64,000 nt of DNA from Bacteroidota bacterium (lineage in GTDB: Bacteria; Bacteroidota; Bacteroidia; Bacteroidales; FEN-979), in contig JAPLDL010000020.1 of the NCBI GenBank assembly GCA_026391735.1, positions 1-64,000 of the forward strand, in the 5' to 3' direction. The notes under the pieces are model-generated. The model was not told the origin of the DNA, made no database searches, and saw only the letters and a list, made by a program, of their open reading frames with translations. Below are positions 8,413-15,294 of this stretch, piece by piece. Both the position numbers and the translations under genes were made by a program. Each line of letters begins with the position of its first letter. Positions within the stretch are counted from its first letter, which is position 1.

Positions 8413-9579
8413 TTAATCTTGTAACATCTTATATACTTTATTCTTCAGGAACTTAGCTGCAGCAGATTTGGCAGGACTCAGAAAAAATTCAGGGTTAAGA
8501 CCTTCTTTCCTGACAGTCAATTCATCGACATTCCCTTTACTGCCTAATATTCTGTAACAGAATATTGACTCCGGCCTTAATGTTCCGTCTTCATCGATAA
8601 TAGCGAATGACGGATCGGGAACAAGAACATCGTAAAATGAACTTTCATTGCCATTTCCACCGGTGGAAAATACAGTGAACAGCCGGTCCTTATATTTTGA
8701 CTCAAATCCATTAGGTTTTGGTTCATGTCCTCTTACAAGATGACTATATCCATTTTGCTTCATAAAACTTTCAAACTGCTCAGTGCCAAACTCGAACCTT
8801 AACCCGGATGTATTTAGCTTTAATTTTTCATCGACAGGGTCACCCCACAACATGGTGTTGAACATCTTGGACGCCTGGATCTGTTTCTCATCTTTATCTG
8901 ACAGAGGTAATATGTATTTAAATGTCTCGGAATTGGCAAATAGATCAAAATACATGTCTTTGGGTATTCCACCATGAACCAGAAGATATTTCATGGAATT
9001 TCGTTCAATGGAAACAGTATAAGGCAGATTCTCGAAAAACTCCTTGATCTTATTAATTGTCTCTTTCTTAAAATACTGATTCAGCAGCTCGATTGTCTCG
9101 GCTGGATTTACATTTGAATAATATTTCTTGTCTTCATTATCATATAGAATGGTATCATGATTCCCTTTTAGCAAGATGCATCGGTCCCCGAGGATTTGTT
9201 TCAATTTGAACAATAACCTGAGTGTTTGCAAAGGCAAAGCCCCCCTGTCGATATAATCACCCAGGAAAATGAACCTGGCTTTTTCGAAATAATCATAATC
9301 CGAAATACTTAGTTTGTCAAGTATGCCTTTAAATGACAGGAAGTCACAATGAAGATCACCAATAATAACTATTCTGGGTTGTTCATCCCTGATGTCCATG
9401 AAAAAGTGATGATATTGCTGTTTGACATCGATTGATTCACAACTCCTGTGTGAAGAACTCTCAAGGTACTTATCAATATTTGCAATAAACTCCTTTTGAA
9501 TTTCATCCAGGTCGGATTCTTCGATCTCAGGGATCGATTCATCAATGCATTTTTTTACTTTCTCTTTTAATTGTTCCAT
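8413..9579 (-). CDS. PPP-family (calcineurin-like) Ser/Thr protein phosphatase
   Basis: This 388-residue metallophosphatase carries the PPP signature motifs: GDLHCD (74-79; usual GDxHG), GDYIDRG (107-113), GNHD (139-142; eukaryotic PPP has GNHE), HGG (202-204) and a later RGHEP. The spacing fits a PPP protein phosphatase better than a nucleotidase. The first 60 residues are a charged helical extension that could bind the vWA or kinase partners. It is the first gene of the cassette, about 47 bases before the first vWA gene. In described TerY-P triads the phosphatase is PP2C, so a PPP enzyme here would be a replacement. A+T content looks high: a 60-base sample from 8881 has only 20 G+C. Confidence 0.88.
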   Translation of the reverse strand: MEQLKEKVKKCIDESIPEIEESDLDEIQKEFIANIDKYLESSSHRSCESIDVKQQYHHFFMDIRDEQPRIVIIGDLHCDFLSFKGILDKLSISDYDYFEKARFIFLGDYIDRGALPLQTLRLLFKLKQILGDRCILLKGNHDTILYDNEDKKYYSNVNPAETIELLNQYFKKETINKIKEFFENLPYTVSIERNSMKYLLVHGGIPKDMYFDLFANSETFKYILPLSDKDEKQIQASKMFNTMLWGDPVDEKLKLNTSGLRFEFGTEQFESFMKQNGYSHLVRGHEPKPNGFESKYKDRLFTVFSTGGNGNESSFYDVLVPDPSFAIIDEDGTLRPESIFCYRILGSKGNVDELTVRKEGLNPEFFLSPAKSAAAKFLKNKVYKMLQD

Positions 9580-9586
9580 CTTGGCT

Positions 9587-9742
9587 TTAGACTTTGCACT
9601 TAACTTTAGATGATGCCAGAATCAGGCCCTTGCTGACCAATTGACTCACAATCCCTGGCAGCTGGTCAAGTGCATGTTCACCATGAATATATTTTCCAGG
9701 AAATATAGCTTTTAAGGTTTTGTTTGGAAAAGATTTTGTTCC
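9587..9742 (-). pseudogene. N-terminal remnant of a glycerol-dehydrogenase-like gene
   Basis: Reading the minus strand from about 9742 gives a frame of about 50 codons containing FPGKYIHGEHALDQLPGIV and then SKGLILASSK. This is the N-terminal signature of iron-containing glycerol dehydrogenases (SPGKYIxGxxALxxL ... LVxxD). It stops at TAA (9587-9589), 8 bases before the phosphatase ATG, where a full enzyme would run for about 360 residues. No ATG is left at its head. A TATCTTTG promoter element precedes it. The truncated stub ends exactly where the kinase cassette begins. Confidence 0.6.
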
Positions 9743-9750
9743 CAAAGATA
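9743..9750 (-). promoter_or_regulatory. -7 element TATCTTTG upstream of the kinase cassette
   Basis: This is a perfect TAnnTTTG match on the minus strand, with a TTG at the -33 side (spacing 22, slightly long). It would have driven the truncated dehydrogenase and is now the closest visible promoter for the phosphatase-vWA-vWA-kinase-SH3 genes, with a leader of about 160 bases. Confidence 0.5.
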
Positions 9751-9858
9751 AAGTTTAGCAAACCCGAATTGTCAATAATGTAAAAATATAACAATTTTCA
9801 GGACCTGTACCCGTGATTAAGGAGATTTCATCCTCCTCATCTATTCCTTATAATGATT

Positions 9859-9866
9859 TACCTTTG
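9859..9866 (+). promoter_or_regulatory. -7 element TACCTTTG in the remnant region
   Basis: This TAnnTTTG match lies 4 bases before the ATG of a 50-codon open frame in decayed sequence. It is divergent from the cassette promoter. Confidence 0.35.
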
Positions 9867-9870
9867 CTTC

Positions 9871-10023
9871 ATGAAAAAGAAACTTTCCGGACTGGGAATA
9901 TTGTTCATGCTGATCATTAAACACCCGCCCTTGCCGGAATTCTCATTGTTCAGGAAGGCTGATATTGTTGAGGTGCGCAACCACTCCCTTAAGCAAAAAG
10001 CCCTGGAGTTTTTCCTGAATTAA
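9871..10023 (+). CDS. 50-codon open frame, possibly a decayed gene start
   Basis: The frame encodes MKKKLSGLGILFMLII followed by a charged stretch and stops at 10021. The hydrophobic head resembles a signal peptide or membrane anchor, but no domain follows. It lies between two gene remnants, so it is either the broken start of the dioxygenase remnant at 10049 or a chance frame. The promoter-like element just upstream is its only support. Confidence 0.3.
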   Translation: MKKKLSGLGILFMLIIKHPPLPEFSLFRKADIVEVRNHSLKQKALEFFLN

Positions 10024-10048
10024 ACCCTGGGAGGCAGGAATCTCCTGA

Positions 10049-10159
10049 AAACACAGGACAAAGCCTGTGCTGTTCGTGGGTCACGGAAGCCCTGACCATG
10101 ACATCCGTACGAATCGGTTAGATTCAGCCAAAGCCATGACCTTCGCAATGAAAAAGTAA
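10049..10159 (+). pseudogene. Remnant of an extradiol (LigB / 4,5-DOPA dioxygenase-like) gene
   Basis: The frame holds KPVLFVGHGSPDHDI followed by about 18 codons and a stop at 10157. The phrase PVLFVGHGSP is the N-terminal signature of YgiD-type 4,5-DOPA dioxygenases, including a metal-binding His. A neighbouring frame just upstream reads LLKTQDK, which would continue into it after a one-base shift near 10060. With about 35 of the expected 270 residues left, this is a dead fragment. Confidence 0.5.
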
Positions 10160-10212
10160 GATATGGTAACAGGGACGCTCAATCATCCGCAGTCCCAGGA
10201 AAAACAATGAGA

Positions 10213-10443
10213 TTATACTTTGGGTTTCTTGGTAAAAATATTCAACCTGCTGTCTCTGCGCAGTTGATATCTTTCACGTGTTTCGGCTTCTTTACTTTTA
10301 TCGGATATAAATATGGTGGTTTTGCCTCCATCAAGAATTATGGGATACAGGCCTGAAACTGAGCCTGTTTCTATTTTTGCGTGGGGTATCTTTAAGCGGT
10401 TATGTTCAAGCATCATTCGGTATTCAAGAGTGGTTTTCTTCAT
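10213..10443 (-). CDS. Small hypothetical protein
   Basis: This 76-residue basic protein starts MKKTTLEYRMMLEHNRLKIP and ends KKPKV, with no signal peptide, membrane segment or recognised domain. The ATG start and codon use look normal. The 165 bases between it and the MBL gene hold nothing I can identify. It could be real or a decayed end of the remnant region next door. Confidence 0.45.
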   Translation of the reverse strand: MKKTTLEYRMMLEHNRLKIPHAKIETGSVSGLYPIILDGGKTTIFISDKSKEAETRERYQLRRDSRLNIFTKKPKV

Positions 10444-10608
10444 GTTTCGGTTTTTCCATTAAAAAATCTGATTCCTGATTTTTCTACAAGATACGCATAA
10501 TTTCCGAACCCCGGGGATTTAATTATTGACAATAAGGAATTTTGTTGTTGAAGGCGGATGATGTTGAGGGTAGGCAAGCGTGCAATCAATGAGCATTCAT
10601 AACGATCC

Positions 10609-11373
10609 TCATGAAACGACATACACCTCGCTTTCCACATACCTCGAAGCAACCACGATCCTTGTTCCGTTGGCATGGGGATGGAAAATGTTATATGCCA
10701 GTTGTGGATGGTTGTTTTCGGCTGAAAGGTGAGAGAGGAGAAGGATCTTCAGTTGAGGGGAACGATGCTTCAGGAAAATATCAAGTGCCTGATTGTTCGA
10801 GAGGTGACCTTTTAAACCGCTAATCCTGCGCTTCAGATGAAGAGGATAACGACCGTTGGCCAGCATCTTTTCATCGTAATTGGTTTCCAGGAAAGCCGCA
10901 TTGCAATGTGAGAAATGCCTGGATACATGTTCGCATTCAGAACCTATGTCGGTGAAAACACCGACAGTCAAACCATTTGAGCTTATAGTGAAACTATGGG
11001 GTTCGCTTGCATCATGTTGTTTTGGGAAAGGGCTAACACACAACTGCCCGATATGAATGCTGGCGTTTGAGCTGAAATTCCTGTAAAGCCCGGTTGAAAT
11101 CATAAGACGGCTGCTACAGCGGGTGGCTTCTGTAATGTAAACAGGTATGTTGTGCCTGCGTGAGAGAACCTCGGCACCCCGGGTGTGATCGGTATGCTCA
11201 TGGGTGATGAATATTGCCCTGATGTTCCGGATATCCAGCCCAAGGTGTCCCATCCTCTTTTCGGTTTCACGGCAGGAAATGCCAGCATCAATAAGCACGG
11301 ATTCGGTCTCATTACCTATATAATAGCAATTTCCGTTGCTTCCCGAATTGAGCGATGCGAAGTAAAGTGACAT
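10609..11373 (-). CDS. MBL-fold metallo-hydrolase (YycJ/WalJ-like)
   Basis: This protein of about 254 residues starts MSLYFASLNSGSNGNCYYIG, as in the YycJ family of metallo-beta-lactamase-fold hydrolases. The metal site THEHTDH lies at about residues 58-64, and further metal ligands follow in FPKQHDA, LETNYD and LLSHLS. The family is thought to act on nucleic acids, but its substrate is not settled. The frame opens further upstream at a TTG (11379), but ATG 11373 matches the family start. The TATCTTTG element ends 3 bases before it, so the mRNA is probably leaderless. Confidence 0.88.
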   Translation of the reverse strand: MSLYFASLNSGSNGNCYYIGNETESVLIDAGISCRETEKRMGHLGLDIRNIRAIFITHEHTDHTRGAEVLSRRHNIPVYITEATRCSSRLMISTGLYRNFSSNASIHIGQLCVSPFPKQHDASEPHSFTISSNGLTVGVFTDIGSECEHVSRHFSHCNAAFLETNYDEKMLANGRYPLHLKRRISGLKGHLSNNQALDIFLKHRSPQLKILLLSHLSAENNHPQLAYNIFHPHANGTRIVVASRYVESEVYVVS

Positions 11374-11376
11374 ATG

Positions 11377-11384
11377 CAAAGATA
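11377..11384 (-). promoter_or_regulatory. -7 element TATCTTTG of the MBL hydrolase, leaderless
   Basis: This is a perfect consensus. With transcription starting about 4 bases downstream, the first base of the mRNA would be at or next to the A of the ATG at 11373. Confidence 0.55.
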
Positions 11385-11516
11385 GAAAAACGTGTTGAAG
11401 GTCACGATAATCATCTTGAGACGATGAAATGCTGCGAAATATGTATAAAAATTCAACGATTTACCCTGTTGAAAAGTTTTTTTTCAAAAAGTTAAAATTT
11501 GTTAAAATATTATTTA

Positions 11517-11524
11517 TATCTTTG
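11517..11524 (+). promoter_or_regulatory. -7 element TATCTTTG of the small lipoprotein
   Basis: This is a perfect consensus in a strongly A+T-rich region, followed by a 28-base A-rich leader. It is probably a strong promoter. Confidence 0.6.
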
Positions 11525-11552
11525 CAGCCGAATTTAAAAAATCAATAGACAA

Positions 11553-11837
11553 ATGAAAAAACTTGCATTAGTATTAGTTATCGCTGCTGTAGGGTTCATG
11601 ACCTCATGCGGCCCCAGCGCAAAAGAAATCGAAGCAAAGAGAATTGCTGACTCAACCAAAGTTGCTGACTCAATGACCAAGGTTCAGGCAGAACAGCAGA
11701 AAATTGCTGACTCAATCGCTAAGGTTCAGGCTGCTCAGAAAAAAGTAGCTGATTCAATTGCACATCAGGATTCACTGAAGAAAGGCCTGATCAAGAAAGC
11801 TAAACCTGCAAAGGCAGCTAAGAAAGCCAAGAAGTAA
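11553..11837 (+). CDS. Small Lys-tailed repeat lipoprotein (Lpp-like architecture)
   Basis: This 94-residue lipoprotein has a signal with lipobox FMTSC, giving a mature N-terminal Cys at about residue 19. Residues 28-76 are repeats built on [KR][IV]ADS (IADSTKVADSMTKVQ ..., five copies), which predict a continuous amphipathic helix or coiled coil. The last 18 residues are almost only Lys and Ala (KKAKPAKAAKKAKK). A strong promoter and a perfect terminator make it a single-gene unit. The plan (lipid anchor, helical rod, C-terminal lysine) recalls Braun lipoprotein, but the similarity is of architecture only. Confidence 0.85.
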   Translation: MKKLALVLVIAAVGFMTSCGPSAKEIEAKRIADSTKVADSMTKVQAEQQKIADSIAKVQAAQKKVADSIAHQDSLKKGLIKKAKPAKAAKKAKK

Positions 11838-11860
11838 TTTTTGGTTTACAGACCTAAAAA

Positions 11861-11890
11861 AGAGCTCAGCCTTGCTGGGCTCTTTTTTTT
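11861..11890 (+). terminator. Intrinsic terminator of the small lipoprotein
   Basis: A 10-bp stem (AGAGCTCAGC / GCTGGGCTCT) with a 4-base loop is followed by eight T residues and flanked by A residues, so it could act in both directions and also end the carbonic anhydrase transcript. Confidence 0.85.
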
Positions 11891-11929
11891 GTGCCCGTTC
11901 ATGAATACATTCTCACGGTAGACTGTATC

Positions 11930-12571
11930 TTAATCTTCTATTTTTAAATCATAAATGTTGCGGATGCTTGAAAAATATTCACCCAGGTTGACTGGAAGTT
12001 CTTTAAGCAGTCCGTTGTGAAGATCGTAAACCCATGCATGGATCTTTGGTAAACCGGTTTTATACCATTTTCGCTGTACATGGTCGATTTTAACAATATT
12101 CACACATTGTTCAATGACATTAAGTTCAACAAGCCGGTCAAATTTTTTATGAGGATCGATGATCTCGTCAAGTTCTTTCTGGTGAATGCGGTAAACATCG
12201 CGCAGGGTTTGCAACCAGCTGTTCAGCTGCCCCATATCGGTGGGATGCAGGGCTGCTTTGATCCCTCCGCAGCCGTAATGTCCGCAAACAATGATATGCT
12301 CGATCCCAAGGTGTTCAACTGCATACTGGATCACAGCATTGATGTTGTTATCGGTGCTTACAACCAGGTTGGCTATATTCCGGTGCACGAACACCTCACC
12401 TTCATCAAGCCCCATGATCACGTTGGCAGGAACGCGGCTGTCGGAACAGCCGATGTATAGAAAATGGGGTTTCTGGTCGCTGGCCAGCTTTTCAAAAAAA
12501 TGTTCATCAGCCGACAGTTTGCTCTTCACCCAGGCCTTATTGTTCTCGAATATTTGAAGATATTGATCCAT
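11930..12571 (-). CDS. can: Beta-class carbonic anhydrase
   Basis: This enzyme of about 213 residues interconverts CO2 and bicarbonate in the cytoplasm. The zinc site is visible as CSDSRV (Cys and the Asp-Arg dyad) and later HYGCGG (His and Cys ligands). The family phrase FVHRNIANLV lies between them. The frame extends 7 codons upstream to a TTG, but that codon overlaps the TATCTTTG element, so ATG 12571 (MDQYLQIFENN) is the better start. It supplies bicarbonate for pyrimidine and fatty-acid synthesis. Confidence 0.92.
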   Translation of the reverse strand: MDQYLQIFENNKAWVKSKLSADEHFFEKLASDQKPHFLYIGCSDSRVPANVIMGLDEGEVFVHRNIANLVVSTDNNINAVIQYAVEHLGIEHIIVCGHYGCGGIKAALHPTDMGQLNSWLQTLRDVYRIHQKELDEIIDPHKKFDRLVELNVIEQCVNIVKIDHVQRKWYKTGLPKIHAWVYDLHNGLLKELPVNLGEYFSSIRNIYDLKIED

Positions 12572-12589
12572 GATACAGTGTTCTTTGCT

Positions 12590-12597
12590 CAAAGATA
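12590..12597 (-). promoter_or_regulatory. -7 element TATCTTTG of the carbonic anhydrase gene
   Basis: This perfect consensus lies 18 bases before ATG 12571. Its position rules out the longer TTG start. Confidence 0.55.
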
Positions 12598-12682
12598 AAA
12601 AGATATTTTCAGGGTAGTATAATATCTGTGCAAACCAGCAGTTAAACCCTCAATGATATTCCAAAACGCGTTTATTAATCAG

Positions 12683-12690
12683 TAATTTTG
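12683..12690 (+). promoter_or_regulatory. -7 element TAATTTTG of the BMP lipoprotein
   Basis: This TAnnTTTG match lies 17 bases before ATG 12708. Confidence 0.5.
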
Positions 12691-12707
12691 CAAGCTAATT
12701 CAAGTCA

Positions 12708-13760
12708 ATGCCGAAAATGAAAAGATTATCCGTAGTTTTTTTATCCCTAATCCTGTTATCCGGGATCTTGCTTTCTTCATGCCTCAAGGTAAAAGACCCT
12801 GTTCCCCAGACTTATTTAAAAGTAGGACTTGTGAGCGGATTAGGCGGATTCAAGGATGCCGGGTTTAACCAGGGTATTCTGGCCGGTCTTCAGCAGATCG
12901 CCTATGACTTCCCGATGATCTGCCAGGCAAAGGAAAGCCCAACGAAGGCTGATATCGAAGTGAATATAAACTATTTCCTGGCAAACGGGTACAACCTGAT
13001 CATCACCTCGGGCTATGATGCTTCACTGGCTACGGTTGTCGCAGCCAATGCCAACCCTAAAACCTCTTTCCTTATCCTCGATTATTCCATGGCCTCCCCT
13101 CCTTCAAATTTATTATGTGCGGTATTTGACGTGGACCAGAGCTCTTTCCCCTGCGGCTTCCTTGCGGCTTACTGGGCGCTGAGACAAAGCCCGTCGAACC
13201 CCGTAGCAGGTTTTGTTGCCGGTACGGATATTCCGGAGATCAGGCAGTTTTCGGTATCCTATTCCCATGGTGTAGCCTATTTTGACAGTATTTATAATAA
13301 GAATGTACAAACACTCGGGTATTTCGCCAACTCCTTTAACGACACTCTCCAGGGAGCCAGGCTTGCCGATAGCCTTTTAAAACAAAATATCAGTACGATT
13401 TTCGTCTTCGCCGGCAAAACCGGTAACGGGGCTTTATATAAAGTGAAAGAGGCAGGGAAATATGCAATCGGTGTGGATGTTGACCAGTATTATTCCATTC
13501 CGGCTGTAGGACCGGTATTGCTTACATCATGCATGAAAGGCCTCACTAATATGACTTATTCGATCGTCAGGAGTTTTTATTACAACCACTTCCCCGGAGG
13601 AACCATCGTTCACGGCACCCTCGACAACGGAGGAGTGGGAATAGCCCCTTTCCACGATTTTGATACCAAAATTCCTGACAGCATCAAGATATCCCTCAAT
13701 AATGTAATCAACGGGATCAAGAACGGCACAATCAAAACCGGATGGCCGGGCTCACTATAA
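12708..13760 (+). CDS. BMP/Med-family substrate-binding lipoprotein
   Basis: This 350-residue protein has a lipobox (LLSSC at about residue 25) followed by a type I periplasmic-binding fold: KVGLVSGLGGFKDAGFNQG, ITSGYD, FLILDYS, GFVAGTDIPEIRQF and IFVFAGKTGNGALYKVKEAG-like segments. The BMP family binds nucleosides in PnrA/TmpC-like ABC importers. No permease or ATPase gene lies nearby, so it may work with a distant transporter or as a sensor. Two candidate ATGs (12708 and 12717) are three codons apart. The next gene, an outer-membrane barrel 70 bases on, may be co-transcribed. Confidence 0.8.
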   Translation: MPKMKRLSVVFLSLILLSGILLSSCLKVKDPVPQTYLKVGLVSGLGGFKDAGFNQGILAGLQQIAYDFPMICQAKESPTKADIEVNINYFLANGYNLIITSGYDASLATVVAANANPKTSFLILDYSMASPPSNLLCAVFDVDQSSFPCGFLAAYWALRQSPSNPVAGFVAGTDIPEIRQFSVSYSHGVAYFDSIYNKNVQTLGYFANSFNDTLQGARLADSLLKQNISTIFVFAGKTGNGALYKVKEAGKYAIGVDVDQYYSIPAVGPVLLTSCMKGLTNMTYSIVRSFYYNHFPGGTIVHGTLDNGGVGIAPFHDFDTKIPDSIKISLNNVINGIKNGTIKTGWPGSL

Positions 13761-13830
13761 AGTTTTTATAAACTTAGTAAATCATCATACTTTTAATGGA
13801 TTGCGGAAGTTTGTTTTCAAAACATTATAA

Positions 13831-14517
13831 ATGAAAGCAAAATTCATATTGATCATAAGCCTGGCTTTTTCTTCCATGGTTTTTGCGCAGGGGAAAAACG
13901 CAACTCCAGACTCTTCCTCATCCGCATACAGGATGAACACTATCTTTGGCTGCAGCCATGGCAAGCCTCATATTCCCCTGGGTTACTTTGTTGAGTTTGA
14001 TGCAGGGTACACCCGCTTCGGACATCACAATGTATTTCTCCCGGGTATCAGCGCAGGAATAATCCTTAATCACCATTGGACTATCGGTATGACCGGCAGT
14101 TTTATTGGTAATCCCCAGGGATTGCACATGCATCATGGTCATTCTGACTCTACAGGCCAGCAAAACAGCAGTGCCAACCTCAAAGGTGGATTCGGGGGCG
14201 CATTGTTTGAATATACGCTCTTCCCTAAGTCGAGGGTCCATGTTTCCTTTCCGCTAATGATCGGAGGCGGTTATATGTACTGGAGCCAGGTCCATTACCC
14301 AAATGGTTCCTCTAAATACTATCATCCTTTCAACTTCGGAAATAGCTTCTTTGTTATTGAACCGGGAGTGAAGATGGAATTGAATATGTCGAAAATGCTG
14401 AGGCTTGGCCTGGGAGTCAGCTATCGCTATGCACCTGATCCTGACCTGAAGTATGCATCAGAAAACTTCATCAACCAATTTACCTTAAAACTCAGCCTTA
14501 GGTTCGGGAAATTCTGA
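13831..14517 (+). CDS. Outer-membrane beta-barrel protein with His-rich loop
   Basis: This 228-residue protein has a signal peptide ending VFAQ at about residue 20. The rest shows alternating beta-strand patterns (GYFVEFDAGYTRFG, GISAGIILNHHWTIGMTG, GVKMELNMSKMLRLGLGVSYRY) and ends in Phe, as outer-membrane barrels do. A loop near residues 98-104 reads HMHHGHSD, a possible metal-binding cluster. It has the size of an 8-stranded barrel. Its role is unknown. It lies directly after the BMP lipoprotein on the same strand. Confidence 0.75.
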   Translation: MKAKFILIISLAFSSMVFAQGKNATPDSSSSAYRMNTIFGCSHGKPHIPLGYFVEFDAGYTRFGHHNVFLPGISAGIILNHHWTIGMTGSFIGNPQGLHMHHGHSDSTGQQNSSANLKGGFGGALFEYTLFPKSRVHVSFPLMIGGGYMYWSQVHYPNGSSKYYHPFNFGNSFFVIEPGVKMELNMSKMLRLGLGVSYRYAPDPDLKYASENFINQFTLKLSLRFGKF

Positions 14518-14542
14518 TTTTTTGCAATTTGCTGAATCTCTT

Positions 14543-15238
14543 TCATTCAGTCCCGGGCCTGAATGTAAGCCTGGCCTTAATGGGTTTTTTTCCGTTAACT
14601 TTCACCTGGTAATTCACCGCTGCAGGAAGCGCGATATCCCCGGCGCCTGGTCCGCTGATGATCTCATAATCCCAGGATGCACTGGTCCACACAAGATTGT
14701 TCTTTGTATCCGGGTGTAAACTGCAGCCTGCAATTGAACCAACATTAATCCACTTCCCGGGAGAGATCATTACATCGAAAGCAATGAATATCTCCTCAAG
14801 CCTGTCGGGATACCATCCATCGTCGCCAAGGAGATATATGGCAAACATCTGAATATCATAATATTCTTCGTCCCTGGCATTAAACGGCAACATCCGCAGA
14901 TCGAGCCTGAAATCTATTCTCTGATCCGTTCGGGCTATGCTTGTTACAGATGCCTGCCTGAATTCAGTGATACGGTCGAAACTCCAGCCCGGGATCTGCC
15001 TCCCGACCAGGTCTGCCTTGATCCTCTCAATATCAGGTTCTACAATTGATTTTGAGGTCGGCTGATTTCCATTTGCCGGATATTCAGTCCCGGAAGAAGA
15101 AACCTTGTCCTTCACAATTGACATGGCAAGGCTCCTCATTTGGGGGTGTAAAATTATAGTCCGCAGTGAGGGGATCGAGAATATCACAACAACCACGACT
15201 ATAACCAGCAAAAAAATGAAAAGAAGAAATTTCTTCAT
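14543..15238 (-). CDS. Membrane-anchored hypothetical protein
   Basis: This 231-residue protein has one N-terminal hydrophobic segment (residues 4-25) without a clear cleavage site. The rest is a soluble, probably periplasmic domain with no recognised family (landmarks: QIPGWSFDRI, EYYDIQMFAIYLLGDDGWYPDRLEE). It is convergent with the barrel gene. Its promoter element (15271-15278) lies beyond the -7 element of the divergent peptidase gene, so the two transcription units overlap at their heads. Confidence 0.75.
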   Translation of the reverse strand: MKKFLLFIFLLVIVVVVVIFSIPSLRTIILHPQMRSLAMSIVKDKVSSSGTEYPANGNQPTSKSIVEPDIERIKADLVGRQIPGWSFDRITEFRQASVTSIARTDQRIDFRLDLRMLPFNARDEEYYDIQMFAIYLLGDDGWYPDRLEEIFIAFDVMISPGKWINVGSIAGCSLHPDTKNNLVWTSASWDYEIISGPGAGDIALPAAVNYQVKVNGKKPIKARLTFRPGTE

Positions 15239-15250
15239 TTGCAGAAACCG

Positions 15251-15258
15251 TATTTTTG
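15251..15258 (+). promoter_or_regulatory. -7 element TATTTTTG of the dipeptidyl peptidase III gene
   Basis: This TAnnTTTG match lies 36 bases before ATG 15295. It falls at the N-terminal end of the longer frame, which supports the shorter start. Confidence 0.5.
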
Positions 15259-15270
15259 CATTTTCTCTTC

Positions 15271-15278
15271 CAAAGATA
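15271..15278 (-). promoter_or_regulatory. -7 element TATCTTTG of the hypothetical gene at 14543
   Basis: This perfect consensus on the minus strand is located downstream of the facing plus-strand element, so each element lies in the leader of the other gene. Confidence 0.5.
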
Positions 15279-15294
15279 TTACTTTTTTACTCAG

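Noticed and set aside
10440-10676. 78-codon minus-strand frame
   Set aside because: It overlaps the end of the MBL hydrolase and the start of the 76-residue gene, with no start support and no domain.
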